A model generated the notes under the pieces. It ran no database searches. It was not told the DNA's origin and saw only the letters and a list, made by a program, of their open reading frames with translations. Below, in pieces: positions 34,319 through 42,503 of a DNA stretch of 64,000 nt. The position numbers and the translations under genes were made by a program. The stretch is from NCBI RefSeq assembly GCF_023701745.1, contig NZ_JAJOZB010000001.1, positions 8,665,001 to 8,729,000 on the forward strand. Direction: 5' to 3'. This stretch comes from Streptomyces sp. RKAG293 (GTDB lineage Bacteria; Actinomycetota; Actinomycetes; Streptomycetales; Streptomycetaceae). Position 1 is the stretch's first letter. Each line of letters starts with the position of its first letter.

Positions 34319-35401
34319 ATGCGAAGCCTGGTCCGTCTGCCGAAGGCCCATCTCCACGTCCATCTCGAAGGCGCGATGCGCCCCGCCACCTTCGCGGAAC
34401 TGGCGGGAAAGCGTGGCGAACAGCCTCTGGACGGAGCGGGCTTCACGTCGTTCGAGGAGTTCATGGCCGTGTACCGCGCCGCTGCCCGACTGGTGCGGGA
34501 CGGCCCGCGGGACGATCTTCTGCGGCTGGTGCGCGAAGTGGTCGAGGACGCCGCCGCGGACGGAGCGGTATGGATCGAGCCGCAGGTGAACCCCCTGACC
34601 TACGAGGACGATCCGGGCGCCGCGCTCGAGCTGCTCGACGCGGTGATCGAGGAGGGCCGCAGTACCGCTGCCCGGCTGGGCATCGGCTTCGGCGTCGTGA
34701 TGTACGCCCGGCGCAACGCGGACCCCGCGGAGGCCGTCGAGACCGCCCGCCTCGCGGCCCGGCGGGCGGGCGACGGGGTGGTCTCCTTCGGACTGGCCGG
34801 GGACGAGGCCCGATACGCTTCCGAGCCGTTCGCCGAAGCCTTCGCCATCGCCCGCCAGGCCGGGCTGATCTCCGCCCCGCATGCGGGGGAACTCGCCGGT
34901 CCGGCCGGCGTGCGGGCAGCCCTTGACGTGCTCGGCGCGCGGCGGATCGCCCACGGCGTGCGGGCGGTCGAGGACCCGGCTCTCGTCGCCCGCCTCGCCG
35001 AGGAGGGCATCGTCCTCGACGTCTGCCCCACCTCCAACGTCGCCCTCGGCGTCGTGGAGTCCCTGTCCGCGCACCCCCTCCCCGTCCTGCTGCGAGCCGG
35101 CGTCCGGTGCACCCTCAACGCCGACGACCCCCTGTTGTTCGGCCCGGGGCTGCTGGAGGAGTACGAAACGGCGCGGACGGCCTTCGCTCTCACCGACCCC
35201 CAGATCGCCGCGATCGCCCACACCTCGGTCGAATCCTCTGGCGCGCCGCGCGCGATGGTGGAGGATGCGGTCGCGCGCATCGGCGAATGGCTGGACACGC
35301 CGGACATTCTTGACGCGCTGGACACTCTGGACACCTCTGGCCGGGAGACGACAGTCCGGGGTGCCTCGTCGTCCGCAAGGGCTTCCACCGACGCGGTCTG
35401 A
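34319..35401 (+). CDS. Adenosine deaminase family protein
   Basis: Purine-salvage zinc hydrolase converting adenosine to inosine, or a related aminohydrolase, 360 aa. Visible motifs: HLHVHLEG (metal His pair), HAGEL (metal His and catalytic Glu), RIAHGVRA (His) and NADDP (metal Asp; usually NTDDP). No signal peptide. TAGAGT (34305-34310) stands 8 bases before ATG 34319 and no ribosome site is present, so the transcript is probably leaderless. The C-terminus has a 40-residue tail rich in Thr/Ser/Ala that looks unstructured. Actinobacteria carry several paralogues, so the exact substrate is open. Confidence 0.9.
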   Translation: MRSLVRLPKAHLHVHLEGAMRPATFAELAGKRGEQPLDGAGFTSFEEFMAVYRAAARLVRDGPRDDLLRLVREVVEDAAADGAVWIEPQVNPLTYEDDPGAALELLDAVIEEGRSTAARLGIGFGVVMYARRNADPAEAVETARLAARRAGDGVVSFGLAGDEARYASEPFAEAFAIARQAGLISAPHAGELAGPAGVRAALDVLGARRIAHGVRAVEDPALVARLAEEGIVLDVCPTSNVALGVVESLSAHPLPVLLRAGVRCTLNADDPLLFGPGLLEEYETARTAFALTDPQIAAIAHTSVESSGAPRAMVEDAVARIGEWLDTPDILDALDTLDTSGRETTVRGASSSARASTDAV

Positions 35402-35511
35402 CCTACCCGCTCGCCCGCGCCACGATCGGGTTCGCGCGCGAGCGCGGCGTATTCGATGATCACGCGGCCCGGAGTGGAGATCACCTCGGGTGAACTCCAC
35501 GTCGGCACGGT

Positions 35512-35544
35512 GCCCCGCACCGGATACGAGAACCGGTGCGGGGC
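35512..35544. terminator. Terminator between convergent genes
   Basis: Perfect 12-bp arms GCCCCGCACCGG (35512-35523) and complement (35533-35544). It lies after the deaminase gene and just after the stop of the minus-strand cold-shock gene. Confidence 0.75.
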
Positions 35545-35558
35545 GCCGAGGCGGTGGG

Positions 35559-35762
35559 TCAGATTCCTACGATGTTCTCCGCCTGCGGGCCCTTCTGGCC
35601 CTGGGTGACGTCGAACTGGACCTTCTGGCCCTCGAAGAGCTCACGGAAGCCCTGGGCGGCGATGTTGGAGTAGTGGGCGAAGACGTCCGGGCCGCCGCCG
35701 TCCTGCTCGATGAAGCCGAAGCCCTTTTCCGCGTTGAACCACTTCACGACACCGGTGGCCAT
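35559..35762 (-). CDS. Cold-shock protein (CspA family)
   Basis: 67-aa single OB-fold RNA/DNA-binding protein. RNP1 KGFGFI and RNP2 VFAHY (usually VFVHY) are present, and the opening VVKWFNAEKGFGFI is invariant for the family. ATG 35762 has AAGGGGA 6 bases upstream. A hairpin in the 5' untranslated region is listed separately. Confidence 0.97.
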   Translation of the reverse strand: MATGVVKWFNAEKGFGFIEQDGGGPDVFAHYSNIAAQGFRELFEGQKVQFDVTQGQKGPQAENIVGI

Positions 35763-35786
35763 GTTTGTCCCCTTGTCCAGGATCTC

Positions 35787-35811
35787 GGGGCACTGTCTTT
35801 GTCAGTGCCCC
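35787..35811 (-). promoter_or_regulatory. Hairpin in the 5' leader of the cold-shock gene
   Basis: Perfect 9-bp arms GGGGCACTG (35787-35795) and CAGTGCCCC (35803-35811), 24 bases before the start codon. No T-run follows on the minus strand, so it looks like a leader structure affecting translation or mRNA stability rather than a terminator. Confidence 0.55.
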
Positions 35812-35903
35812 CGTGTTGAGGTGATCGCCCTGGTCCTCGGACATTGCCGCACAGCACGACGCCCACGGTGCGAACCGCGGGCGTTGAGACTTCGGATCCA
35901 CGA

Positions 35904-36195
35904 CTACTAGCAGGAAAGTTAGCGGATTCGTACGCGGCCCGCTACATGGAGCAGCCGGACCGGCTCCAGGAATCGTCCCGCGCGACCGAGGAGATCGTGG
36001 CCGAGCTGCGCGCCCGGCCGCTCGACGAGCCGGTGGCCGTGTCGGCCCGCGCGCTCCACCGACAGGTACCCGTCGGTGCTGATCGGCGCGGCCTTCGCCG
36101 CACTGCGGGTAGCGGAGAACCACGGCCGGGTCGACCCGCGCGATCTGGACGACCTTCTCGACGAGGCCTTCGACATCCTCGTCGGGGGGCTGTGA
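35904..36195 (+). pseudogene. Remnant of a TetR-family regulator (C-terminal part)
   Basis: From about 35904 the frame reads like a TetR ligand domain (SYAARYMEQPDRLQESS, VAELRARPLDEP). Near 36060 it slips: the sensible continuation (RYPSVLIGAAFAALRVAENH, then DLDDLLDEAFDILVGGL and stop at 36193-36195) is in another frame. The DNA-binding N-terminus is missing altogether. It is a decayed gene tail between the cold-shock and esterase genes. Confidence 0.7.
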
Positions 36196-36276
36196 CCCGA
36201 CCCCTTCGACAGATCCGGAAGTCCGGGCCGTCCGTAAATGGCTGGCGGGCATCGTGATGCGGCGGGATGATCCGGA

Positions 36277-36318
36277 GTGTCCGGGCCGACGCGATTCCTG
36301 GTGTCCGGGCCGACGCGA
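36277..36318. repeat. 18-bp direct repeat upstream of the esterase gene
   Basis: GTGTCCGGGCCGACGCGA occurs at 36277-36294 and 36301-36318, 24 bases apart, ending about 30 bases before the esterase ribosome site. It may be a regulator binding pair or a small duplication. Confidence 0.7.
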
Positions 36319-36360
36319 ACCGCGGTGAATGCGCCCCACCTGCCCAGCGAGGGAACTGTG

Positions 36361-37917
36361 ATGAACGTTGTCGCTTCCGAGCCGTCCGAGTCCTCCGAGC
36401 CGTCCGGGTACCAGCCAGAAGTCCGCGCTGCGGCCGGGGCGCTGCGTGGCGGCCGGGAGCGGGGCGTGGCGGTCTTCCGTGGCATCCCGTTCGCCGAGCC
36501 GCCGGTCGGACCGCTGCGCTTCGCGGCGCCGCGGCCCGTGCAGGGCTGGGACGGCGTGCGGCCGGCGGTGTCGTACGGGCCGCCGCCTCCTCAGGGCGGC
36601 GCTTTGGGCATGGCCGCTCTGGCGAAGGACGCGGTGGGCGACGACTGGCTGACGGTCAATGTCTGGTCGCCGGACCCGGGTCCCGGTGCGGGGCTGCCGG
36701 TGATGGTGTGGGTCCAGGGCGGTGCCTACACGGTCGGCATGTCCGGTCTTCCCGAGTACCACGGCGGCCGTCTGGCGCGTGAGGGCGGCGTCGTCGTGGT
36801 GACGTTCAACTACCGTGTGGGCCTCGAAGGGTTCGGCCAGATCGAAGGGGCGCCCGCCAACCGGGGCCTGCTGGACCAGGTCGCCGCTCTGGAGTGGGTG
36901 CGTGACAACATCCGGGCCTTCGGCGGCGACCCGGACCGCGTCACGGTCTTCGGCCAGTCGGCGGGCGGCGGATCCGTCGCCGCGCTGCTGGCGATGCCGC
37001 GTGCGGCCGGGCTCTTCGGCCGGGCCGTCGCGCAGAGCGTGCCGGGCACGTTCTTCTCGCCGGAGCTCGCCGCCGACATCGCCACCGCGTGCGCCACCGA
37101 ACTGGGGCTGCGGCCCACGGTGACCGACCTGTCCACGGTGGCCCCGGTCCGGCTGTCCGCCGCCGGTGACGCGGTCGGCGCCAAGATGGCCCAGTGGGCG
37201 GAACGCTGGGATCAGGTCGCACACCGGTCGATCCCGTATTCACCGGTCGTCGACGGAGACACGCTGCCGGTCACGCCATGGCAGGCCCTGGCCGCCGGCG
37301 CCGCCCGGGACATCGAACTCCTCGTCGGCCACACCCGCGACGAACAGCGGCTGCTCACCGCGCTCGAAGGCCTGCTCGGCCAGGTCACGCCGGAGCAGGC
37401 GGCCGCTGCCCTGCAGATCTTCGCCCCCGACGGGGACGGCGCACGCCGCTACCGTGACGGGTTCCCGGCGGCCGGCCCGGACGAGCTGTACGAACTGGTC
37501 CACTCCGACTGGCTGTTCCGTATGCCGACCCTCCATCTGGCCCAGGCCCAGACCGCCGCCGGCGGCCGCGCCCACGTCTACGAGCTGACCTGGACCGCCC
37601 CAGGCATGGGCGGTGCGTTCGGCGCCTGCCACGGCCTCGACGTGCCGCTCGTCTTCGGCAACCTGGACCGCGGTCAGCCCGCCCTGCTGATCGGCGAAAG
37701 CCCCTCCCCGGAGGCAGAGGCGCTCTCCGCCCACATGCGCGCCGCGTGGACGGCGTTCGCCACCCACGGGGACCCCGGCTGGCCCGCGTACGACACCGAG
37801 CAGCGACTGGTGCAGCTCTTCGACACCCGGCCGACGGTCACCGCCTATCCGGAGGAGACCTCCCGCCTGATCTGGCAGGGCCACACCTTTCCAGCAATTC
37901 CGCTGGTCGGCCGATAG
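36361..37917 (+). CDS. Carboxylesterase (type B / para-nitrobenzyl esterase family)
   Basis: Alpha/beta-hydrolase splitting carboxylic esters, 518 aa, cytoplasmic by lack of a signal peptide. Family blocks: VFRGIPFAEPPVGPLRF near the start, DDWLTVNVW, and the nucleophile elbow VFGQSAGGGS (Ser near residue 200). ATG 36361 has GAGGG 7 bases upstream. Stands alone; substrate unknown. Confidence 0.93.
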   Translation: MNVVASEPSESSEPSGYQPEVRAAAGALRGGRERGVAVFRGIPFAEPPVGPLRFAAPRPVQGWDGVRPAVSYGPPPPQGGALGMAALAKDAVGDDWLTVNVWSPDPGPGAGLPVMVWVQGGAYTVGMSGLPEYHGGRLAREGGVVVVTFNYRVGLEGFGQIEGAPANRGLLDQVAALEWVRDNIRAFGGDPDRVTVFGQSAGGGSVAALLAMPRAAGLFGRAVAQSVPGTFFSPELAADIATACATELGLRPTVTDLSTVAPVRLSAAGDAVGAKMAQWAERWDQVAHRSIPYSPVVDGDTLPVTPWQALAAGAARDIELLVGHTRDEQRLLTALEGLLGQVTPEQAAAALQIFAPDGDGARRYRDGFPAAGPDELYELVHSDWLFRMPTLHLAQAQTAAGGRAHVYELTWTAPGMGGAFGACHGLDVPLVFGNLDRGQPALLIGESPSPEAEALSAHMRAAWTAFATHGDPGWPAYDTEQRLVQLFDTRPTVTAYPEETSRLIWQGHTFPAIPLVGR

Positions 37918-37997
37918 CGCTGACCCCGACCCTGACCGCGACTTCACTCATGCCCGATGACCTGCGGTTCCTGCCGCACCTGTCCGATACCGAGTGA

Positions 37998-38777
37998 TCA
38001 GTCGTGGACCGGGGAGCGGTGGGCGAAGACGAAGGCGCGGGGTGGGACGTTCAGGGCATCGGGCGGTAGGCCTGGCCGGGCGTCCAGTTCGGCCGTCACC
38101 GCCCGCCAGGCCGCCAGGAGCGCTGCCGCCTGCTCGCGGTCCGCGGTGCGGGGTGTCCGTACGCGTAACCGGCCCGAAGGGGCCGCATCCTGCGCGCAGT
38201 GGAAGGTGCCTGCGTCCGGGAAGAACCAGGACCGCAGCAGCCAACCCGGGGGCGGCTGTGGGGGTGAGACGTGGTCGAAGACGAAGGTCAACTGCGACTC
38301 ATCGCTGTGGTCCGGCCGGCCGACGGTATCCAGTCGGCCCGGGGTGGTGATCTCCGCCCGTGCGGCGGCGGGAACGTCCCACCGGCGCATCATCGCCCGC
38401 CAGGCACGGTAGCCGTTCACGCGCACGTCGCCGCGTTCGCTCCGGATGGCCGGGCGGGGGATGGGGCCGGGCGCCGTCCCCTCGGCCGCCGCGGCGATGT
38501 CCGCCAGCAGTTCGCCGGCCCGGGAAGCGTGCGGCGAGTCGTAGGCGCAGCGCAGCCGCAGGTGGGGTCCGTCCCACGATCCGGCCACCTCGGCCGTGAC
38601 GCCGGCGTGCCGCAGGATCTGCCCGTGCCGTCCCTCGGGCCACGGCCAGGGGCCGGGCCTCGGATCGTCGGCCGTCAGGACGCGGCAGACGCCGCGCCGC
38701 AGATCGTCCGCCCCCAGGTGCGGGGCGATGGCGTACAGACTCAGCAGGGTCCCGGGCCGCGGTGGGCCGGTGCTCAC
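37998..38777 (-). CDS. Hypothetical protein in the saccharopine-dehydrogenase operon
   Basis: 259 aa, soluble, no signal peptide. GTG 38777 overlaps the stop of the upstream gene (GTGA), so it is translated together with it. I do not recognise the family. Features are a Pro/Trp-rich stretch (PGPWPWPEGRHGQIL), HLRLRCAYDSPHASRAGELL and FVFDHVSPPQPPPGW. Being last in an operon with two saccharopine-dehydrogenase-like genes, it may be an accessory of that pathway (inference from position only). Confidence 0.75.
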   Translation of the reverse strand: MSTGPPRPGTLLSLYAIAPHLGADDLRRGVCRVLTADDPRPGPWPWPEGRHGQILRHAGVTAEVAGSWDGPHLRLRCAYDSPHASRAGELLADIAAAAEGTAPGPIPRPAIRSERGDVRVNGYRAWRAMMRRWDVPAAARAEITTPGRLDTVGRPDHSDESQLTFVFDHVSPPQPPPGWLLRSWFFPDAGTFHCAQDAAPSGRLRVRTPRTADREQAAALLAAWRAVTAELDARPGLPPDALNVPPRAFVFAHRSPVHD

Positions 38778-40042
38778 GCCGGCGCCCCCCGGCCGGTACC
38801 GGTGGTCTCCTGGAACGTGGAGCGGACGCCGTTGTCGTCCAGGAAACGCAGCCAGCGGCCGGCCTCCCCGGGGTCCTCCGCCGCGCGGTTGAGGCCGGCG
38901 GGCAGCGCGCCGTCCAGGATGCGGGTGACGCCGAAGGCGAGCGGCAGGGATACGCAGCGGGCCATCGCGCTGTGTGTGCCGTCACCGGTCAGGTCCAGCA
39001 CGTACGAGCCCTGCCAGTCCGCGCCGCCTGATGCGCCTGAGCCGTCTGCCCCGTCTGCTCCAACCGCTCCGTCCGCTCCGCCCGTGCGGCGCACGTCCAG
39101 CGCGACGGACAGCACGACGCGGTCCCGGTCGGCGTCCGTCGTCGGGTAGCGCTCGGCCAGCTCCGTGGCCAGGGCGCGGATCCGTGCCTCGTCGCCGGTG
39201 CGTACGGTCGCGAAGACCGGCTCCCATGCCGCGAGCCAGCCCGCGTTGCGCAGCGTGCCCCGGACGAAGGACGTCAGGTGCCAGCCGTCCGGCACCCCGT
39301 ACTGGGCGATGAACGGCAGGCTGTCACGGTTGGGGTAGACCTCGAAGTCCTCGCCGCCGAGGTGGTGCGGCCGGGTCGCCTCCCAGGGGTGTGCGGAGGA
39401 GTGTTCCTTGTCCTCGTCGATGTACCGCGAGGGAGAGTTCAGGGCGGCGAGGACACCGTATGGCGCCCAGCTGAAGCGGTAGCGGAAGTCGTTGGGCTCG
39501 GCGGGCAGGCCGCCGCAGAACGACGTGAACCGCACCGAGTCGGCGCGGTCGCCGACGGCGTCCCGGGCGCGTTCGATCAGCACGTGGGCCAGGAGGTGGT
39601 CGATGCCGGGGTCGAGTCCCGCCTCGGTCAGCACGACGACACCGGTGCGCGCGGCGTCGGCGGACAGTTCCGCGACGGGCTCCGATACGTAGCTGGAACA
39701 GGCGAAGTGGGCACCTCGTTCGGTGCACAGCCGCAGCAGACCGGCGTGTTCGGTGGCGGGCAGCATGGACACCACGACGTCGCCGGTGCGCATCTCGGCG
39801 GCGAGCGCCCCGCCCTCCAGCGCCCGCACACCGGCGCGGCCGGTCAGCTCCAGGCGCGCCAGCAGCGCGGCGGCGCGCTCCGTGGTGCGGCCCCACACCA
39901 GGACCCGCTCGGCCCGGTCGCACAGCAGGCCGAGCCCGGCGGCGCCGGTGGACAGGCCGGTGCCGATCCAGTGCACGGTGCCGCTCGCCGGTACCGGCGC
40001 TACGGGCGGCACGGTCGGGGTACCGCTCGACTCATCGGGCAT
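38774..40042 (-). CDS. Saccharopine dehydrogenase-like protein (reductase, Lys9 type)
   Basis: 422 aa, close to the size of the fungal glutamate-forming enzyme. An N-terminal Rossmann segment (VHWIGTGLSTGAAGLGLL, then VLVWGRT) leads into the saccharopine-dehydrogenase catalytic fold (EAGLDPGIDHLLAHVLI, SFCGGLPAEPNDFRYRFSW). In the family this enzyme links 2-aminoadipate semialdehyde plus glutamate with saccharopine. A Gly/Ala/Asp repeat (about 325-345) is an odd insertion. The start overlaps the end of the upstream Lys1-like gene by 11 bases. Other members of the fold act on carboxynorspermidine or in staurosporine-like pathways, so the substrate needs proof. Confidence 0.85.
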   Translation of the reverse strand: MPDESSGTPTVPPVAPVPASGTVHWIGTGLSTGAAGLGLLCDRAERVLVWGRTTERAAALLARLELTGRAGVRALEGGALAAEMRTGDVVVSMLPATEHAGLLRLCTERGAHFACSSYVSEPVAELSADAARTGVVVLTEAGLDPGIDHLLAHVLIERARDAVGDRADSVRFTSFCGGLPAEPNDFRYRFSWAPYGVLAALNSPSRYIDEDKEHSSAHPWEATRPHHLGGEDFEVYPNRDSLPFIAQYGVPDGWHLTSFVRGTLRNAGWLAAWEPVFATVRTGDEARIRALATELAERYPTTDADRDRVVLSVALDVRRTGGADGAVGADGADGSGASGGADWQGSYVLDLTGDGTHSAMARCVSLPLAFGVTRILDGALPAGLNRAAEDPGEAGRWLRFLDDNGVRSTFQETTGTGRGAPA

Positions 40043-41120
40043 GGTCGCTCTCCTTGCTCCCGGCGCGGACCGCCGTGTCGAAGGTGTCCCGGCAGCGGGC
40101 CCACGCCGGCGCGTCGTCGCCCTGCGACATCAGGCGTAGCAACTGCGGCAGCAGGTCGGACGAGAAGGCGCGGCTGGCCTCCTCGGGCAGCAGGGAGGGC
40201 AGGTTGTCGATGGCGATCATCTCGACCGGCCGGTCCCCGTCGCGGAGCCTGCGGACCGGCTGTTCCCAGTCGGTGATGTCGTCGTAGACCGGCAGGAGGT
40301 TGCAGTCCGAGGTCACATCGCAGGTGACGTCGCAGATCGTGGACAGCCGGCGCTCCTGGTCGTCCAGGTCGGAGGGAGTGAGGAACGGCGGTAGCGGACG
40401 CGTGGTCAGGACGGTGTTGACCAGCAGGTCGTGCGCGAGTATCGCCGGACGGTCGAGTTCCGCGGTCTCCGCCAGATCCCACCGGGTCGGTGCCAGACCG
40501 GCCGTCTCCAGAGCGTCGCACGCGCCCTGGCCGCAGCGGCCCAGCGCCCCGATCACCAGGGCGCGCAGGAGCCGCCCGTCCGCTTCCTGTCGGGTCGGCG
40601 CGGCGCGCAGCGCGGCGTCCAACTCGTCTCGCGCGAGCGGTACGAGTGGCCGGGCGAGCCGTCCGGTCGCGTTGAGCACGGCGAGTGCCGCGCCGACGTA
40701 CCCCGCCCAGTAACCGAACGCGGCGAGCCGGCCGCCGTTCGCGTCGACGAGGTACTCCAGATCCAGCAGCGCCCCGCCACCGGCCGAGAACCGCTCCAGC
40801 AGTGCGCGGGCACCCTGCTGGCCCTTGTAGGCGTGGCCGAAGTAGATGTGCCGGTGCCGTAAGTCCCGCGGTTCCGGCGGGAGTTCCTTCAATCCGACGA
40901 CGTAGGCGTCGTGCGGGGCCCCGCTCCAGCCGCCCGCCGGCGCGATCCGGCATCCCGCCTCCGCGTACCGCGCGATGGGAAAGACGCGCTGCGGGGATTC
41001 CTCCACCGTGATCCGGACCCCGCTGTCCACCAGCCGCGCGGCATCCTCGGGAACGATCGGCGCCCGCCGTTCGCCGGGCCGGGACTCCTGCCGCATCCAC
41101 AACTGTGGCGTGTCAGACAT
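40032..41120 (-). CDS. Saccharopine dehydrogenase-like protein (lysine-forming, Lys1 type)
   Basis: 362 aa, near the 373 of yeast Lys1. N-terminal alanine-dehydrogenase/transhydrogenase-type domain (LWMRQESRPGERRAPIVPED) with HIYFGHAYKGQ, the region holding the catalytic Lys/His pair of lysine-forming saccharopine dehydrogenase. The NAD-binding half carries ALVIGALGRCGQGACDAL. ATG 41120 is selected since the homologous block starts 5 residues later; the frame is open to 41261. First gene of a three-gene overlapping operon. With the next gene it could interconvert lysine and aminoadipate semialdehyde. Confidence 0.87.
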   Translation of the reverse strand: MSDTPQLWMRQESRPGERRAPIVPEDAARLVDSGVRITVEESPQRVFPIARYAEAGCRIAPAGGWSGAPHDAYVVGLKELPPEPRDLRHRHIYFGHAYKGQQGARALLERFSAGGGALLDLEYLVDANGGRLAAFGYWAGYVGAALAVLNATGRLARPLVPLARDELDAALRAAPTRQEADGRLLRALVIGALGRCGQGACDALETAGLAPTRWDLAETAELDRPAILAHDLLVNTVLTTRPLPPFLTPSDLDDQERRLSTICDVTCDVTSDCNLLPVYDDITDWEQPVRRLRDGDRPVEMIAIDNLPSLLPEEASRAFSSDLLPQLLRLMSQGDDAPAWARCRDTFDTAVRAGSKESDHAR

Positions 41121-41604
41121 CAGGAGGCTTCTTCCTCTCTCGCGGCGGATCCAGCGGGTGCCAGCGGGTGCCGGGGCCCCTGGCGTGCGGGGGTTCTCGC
41201 AGAGCGAGCGGAGTGGGCTCGGTGGCGCGGAGGAGCCGACGACGTGGAGGGGCGATGGCACGGGGGAGTGGTGGCGCGCGGGGGTGGGTGTCAGGCCGGC
41301 GGGGGCTGCCGGGTCCCGGTCACCATCTTGGGGTCCCCACGTCGGATACCCCTCGCGGGACGCTCGCGGCGCGGTCGCGCGGCCGGTTCACCGGGGGACC
41401 GTTTCAGCCGGGACGGCCTCGCCGCGCGGGCCGTCCTCAGACGAGCGTTCCACCGCCCGAAGAGGGGGGAAGTGAGCAAGGGAGGTCAAAGGCCGTGACC
41501 GGATTCGTCCGCCGGGAAGGGGAGCCCATCGTGCCGATCGCACGCGGCGCACGCTCTGCCGAAGGGAGGTGTTGCCGGCGGTCCAGGTACGGGGCCGGCC
41601 GTGG
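41121..41604. other. Intergenic region without a recognised gene
   Basis: About 480 bases between two minus-strand genes. Frames here are random-looking on both strands. It should contain the promoter of the saccharopine operon; I could not pick a convincing -35/-10 pair or terminator. Confidence 0.4.
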
Positions 41605-42114
41605 TCAGGCGTTCGCCGAAGTGTCCAGGTCGCGCTTCAGGTTGCGGAGCGTCCTGTCGATGTTGCGGACCTGGAACGCGGCGAAGGTGTGGCCGCCGGT
41701 GGCGATGCGGTCGAAGGAGTTGGCCACGAGAGTGGGCCACGAGCGGCGGTCGTCCGTCCAGGTCTCCGTCACCTTGGTGCCGGTTCCGGAGTCCTCCAGG
41801 CGGTACTCCCAGGAGGCGATGGGGGCGGACAGACGAGGACGGCGCAGCCCGATCGCGTGGACGCGGAAGGCGAAACGGTGGCCGGGCTCTGAGGCGGTCA
41901 CCGTGCAGCGGGTGGTCCAGCGGAACGGGCCGCGCTTGTTGTGCCCGTCGAAGACGAGGCCGACGGGCGCGCACTCGTCCTCGCCGGTGAGGGTCGCGCC
42001 GAGGTTCTCGGGGCTCCACCGTCCCATCTGCGCGGGCCGGCTGACCTGTTCGTACACGGTCGACGCGGCGGCCTCGATCAGGATGCTGCGCGACACGGTG
42101 AACGTGCGGGCCAT
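41605..42114 (-). CDS. SRPBCC (polyketide cyclase/START-like) protein
   Basis: 169-aa small-ligand-binding helix-grip protein. It begins TFTVSRSILIEAAASTVYEQV and has the family's Trp-Ser-Pro motif (MGRWSPENLG), strands ending in GTKVTETWTDD, and a long C-terminal helix. ATG 42114 has GGAG upstream and a good promoter at 42139-42167. Role unknown: these proteins bind lipids, aromatics or polyketide-like ligands. Confidence 0.88.
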   Translation of the reverse strand: MARTFTVSRSILIEAAASTVYEQVSRPAQMGRWSPENLGATLTGEDECAPVGLVFDGHNKRGPFRWTTRCTVTASEPGHRFAFRVHAIGLRRPRLSAPIASWEYRLEDSGTGTKVTETWTDDRRSWPTLVANSFDRIATGGHTFAAFQVRNIDRTLRNLKRDLDTSANA

Positions 42115-42138
42115 GGGGACTCCATTCGTCGGACCCCG

Positions 42139-42167
42139 ACCTTACTCGCCAGTAGTGAAGGTGTCAC
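42139..42167 (-). promoter_or_regulatory. Promoter of the SRPBCC gene
   Basis: On the minus strand GTGACA (42167-42162), 17 bases, TAAGGT (42144-42139). The predicted start of transcription is about 18 bases before the ATG. This promoter now lies against the broken end of the DUF1963-like remnant. Confidence 0.6.
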
Positions 42168-42169
42168 CA

Positions 42170-42461
42170 TCGCCGGACGCACGCGCGCGCAGCTGTCCGG
42201 GCGCGGCAGACCGGGGACGTCCTCGGCATACAGCTGGGCCACCGGCACCATCGGGACCTGGCCGTGCCAGGGTTCCCCTGCGGGCCACAGCAGCGGACCG
42301 CCGATCGAACTGTCCGTCGTCGACGGAACACCGGCGCGGGGATGCAGTCGTACGGCCGCGCGAGCCAGCGGCGCGAGCTCGGGGAACTGCGCGGTGACGT
42401 CGACCGGGCGGGGTGGAGTGGTGCGAGGCAGGTACGAGACGTTGTTCCCCGCCGGTGACAA
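42170..42461 (-). pseudogene. Truncated, internally deleted DUF1963-like gene
   Basis: About 95 codons resemble the start of streptomycete DUF1963-type proteins (NNVSYLPRTTPPRPVDV, SSIGGPLLWPAGEPW). They jump directly to a later block (PMVPVAQLYAEDVPGLPRP) and then lose all similarity near 42170, where a promoter sequence begins. The full protein is several hundred residues, so both an internal part and the C-terminal half are gone. Only a TTG could start it. Confidence 0.65.
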
Positions 42462-42503
42462 CGCCCGGTCCGGGAGCGGGAGTCGGTGTCGCCGGTCCGG
42501 ATG

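Noticed and set aside
35844..36257. 137-codon frame between the cold-shock and esterase genes taken as a whole gene
   Set aside because: Only its middle part resembles a TetR ligand domain and the continuation is in another frame, so it is listed as a remnant.
41105..42397. 430-codon plus-strand frame across the SRPBCC gene
   Set aside because: It is antisense to a gene with a clear family pattern, promoter and ribosome site; its product is Arg/Ser/Gly-rich without motifs.
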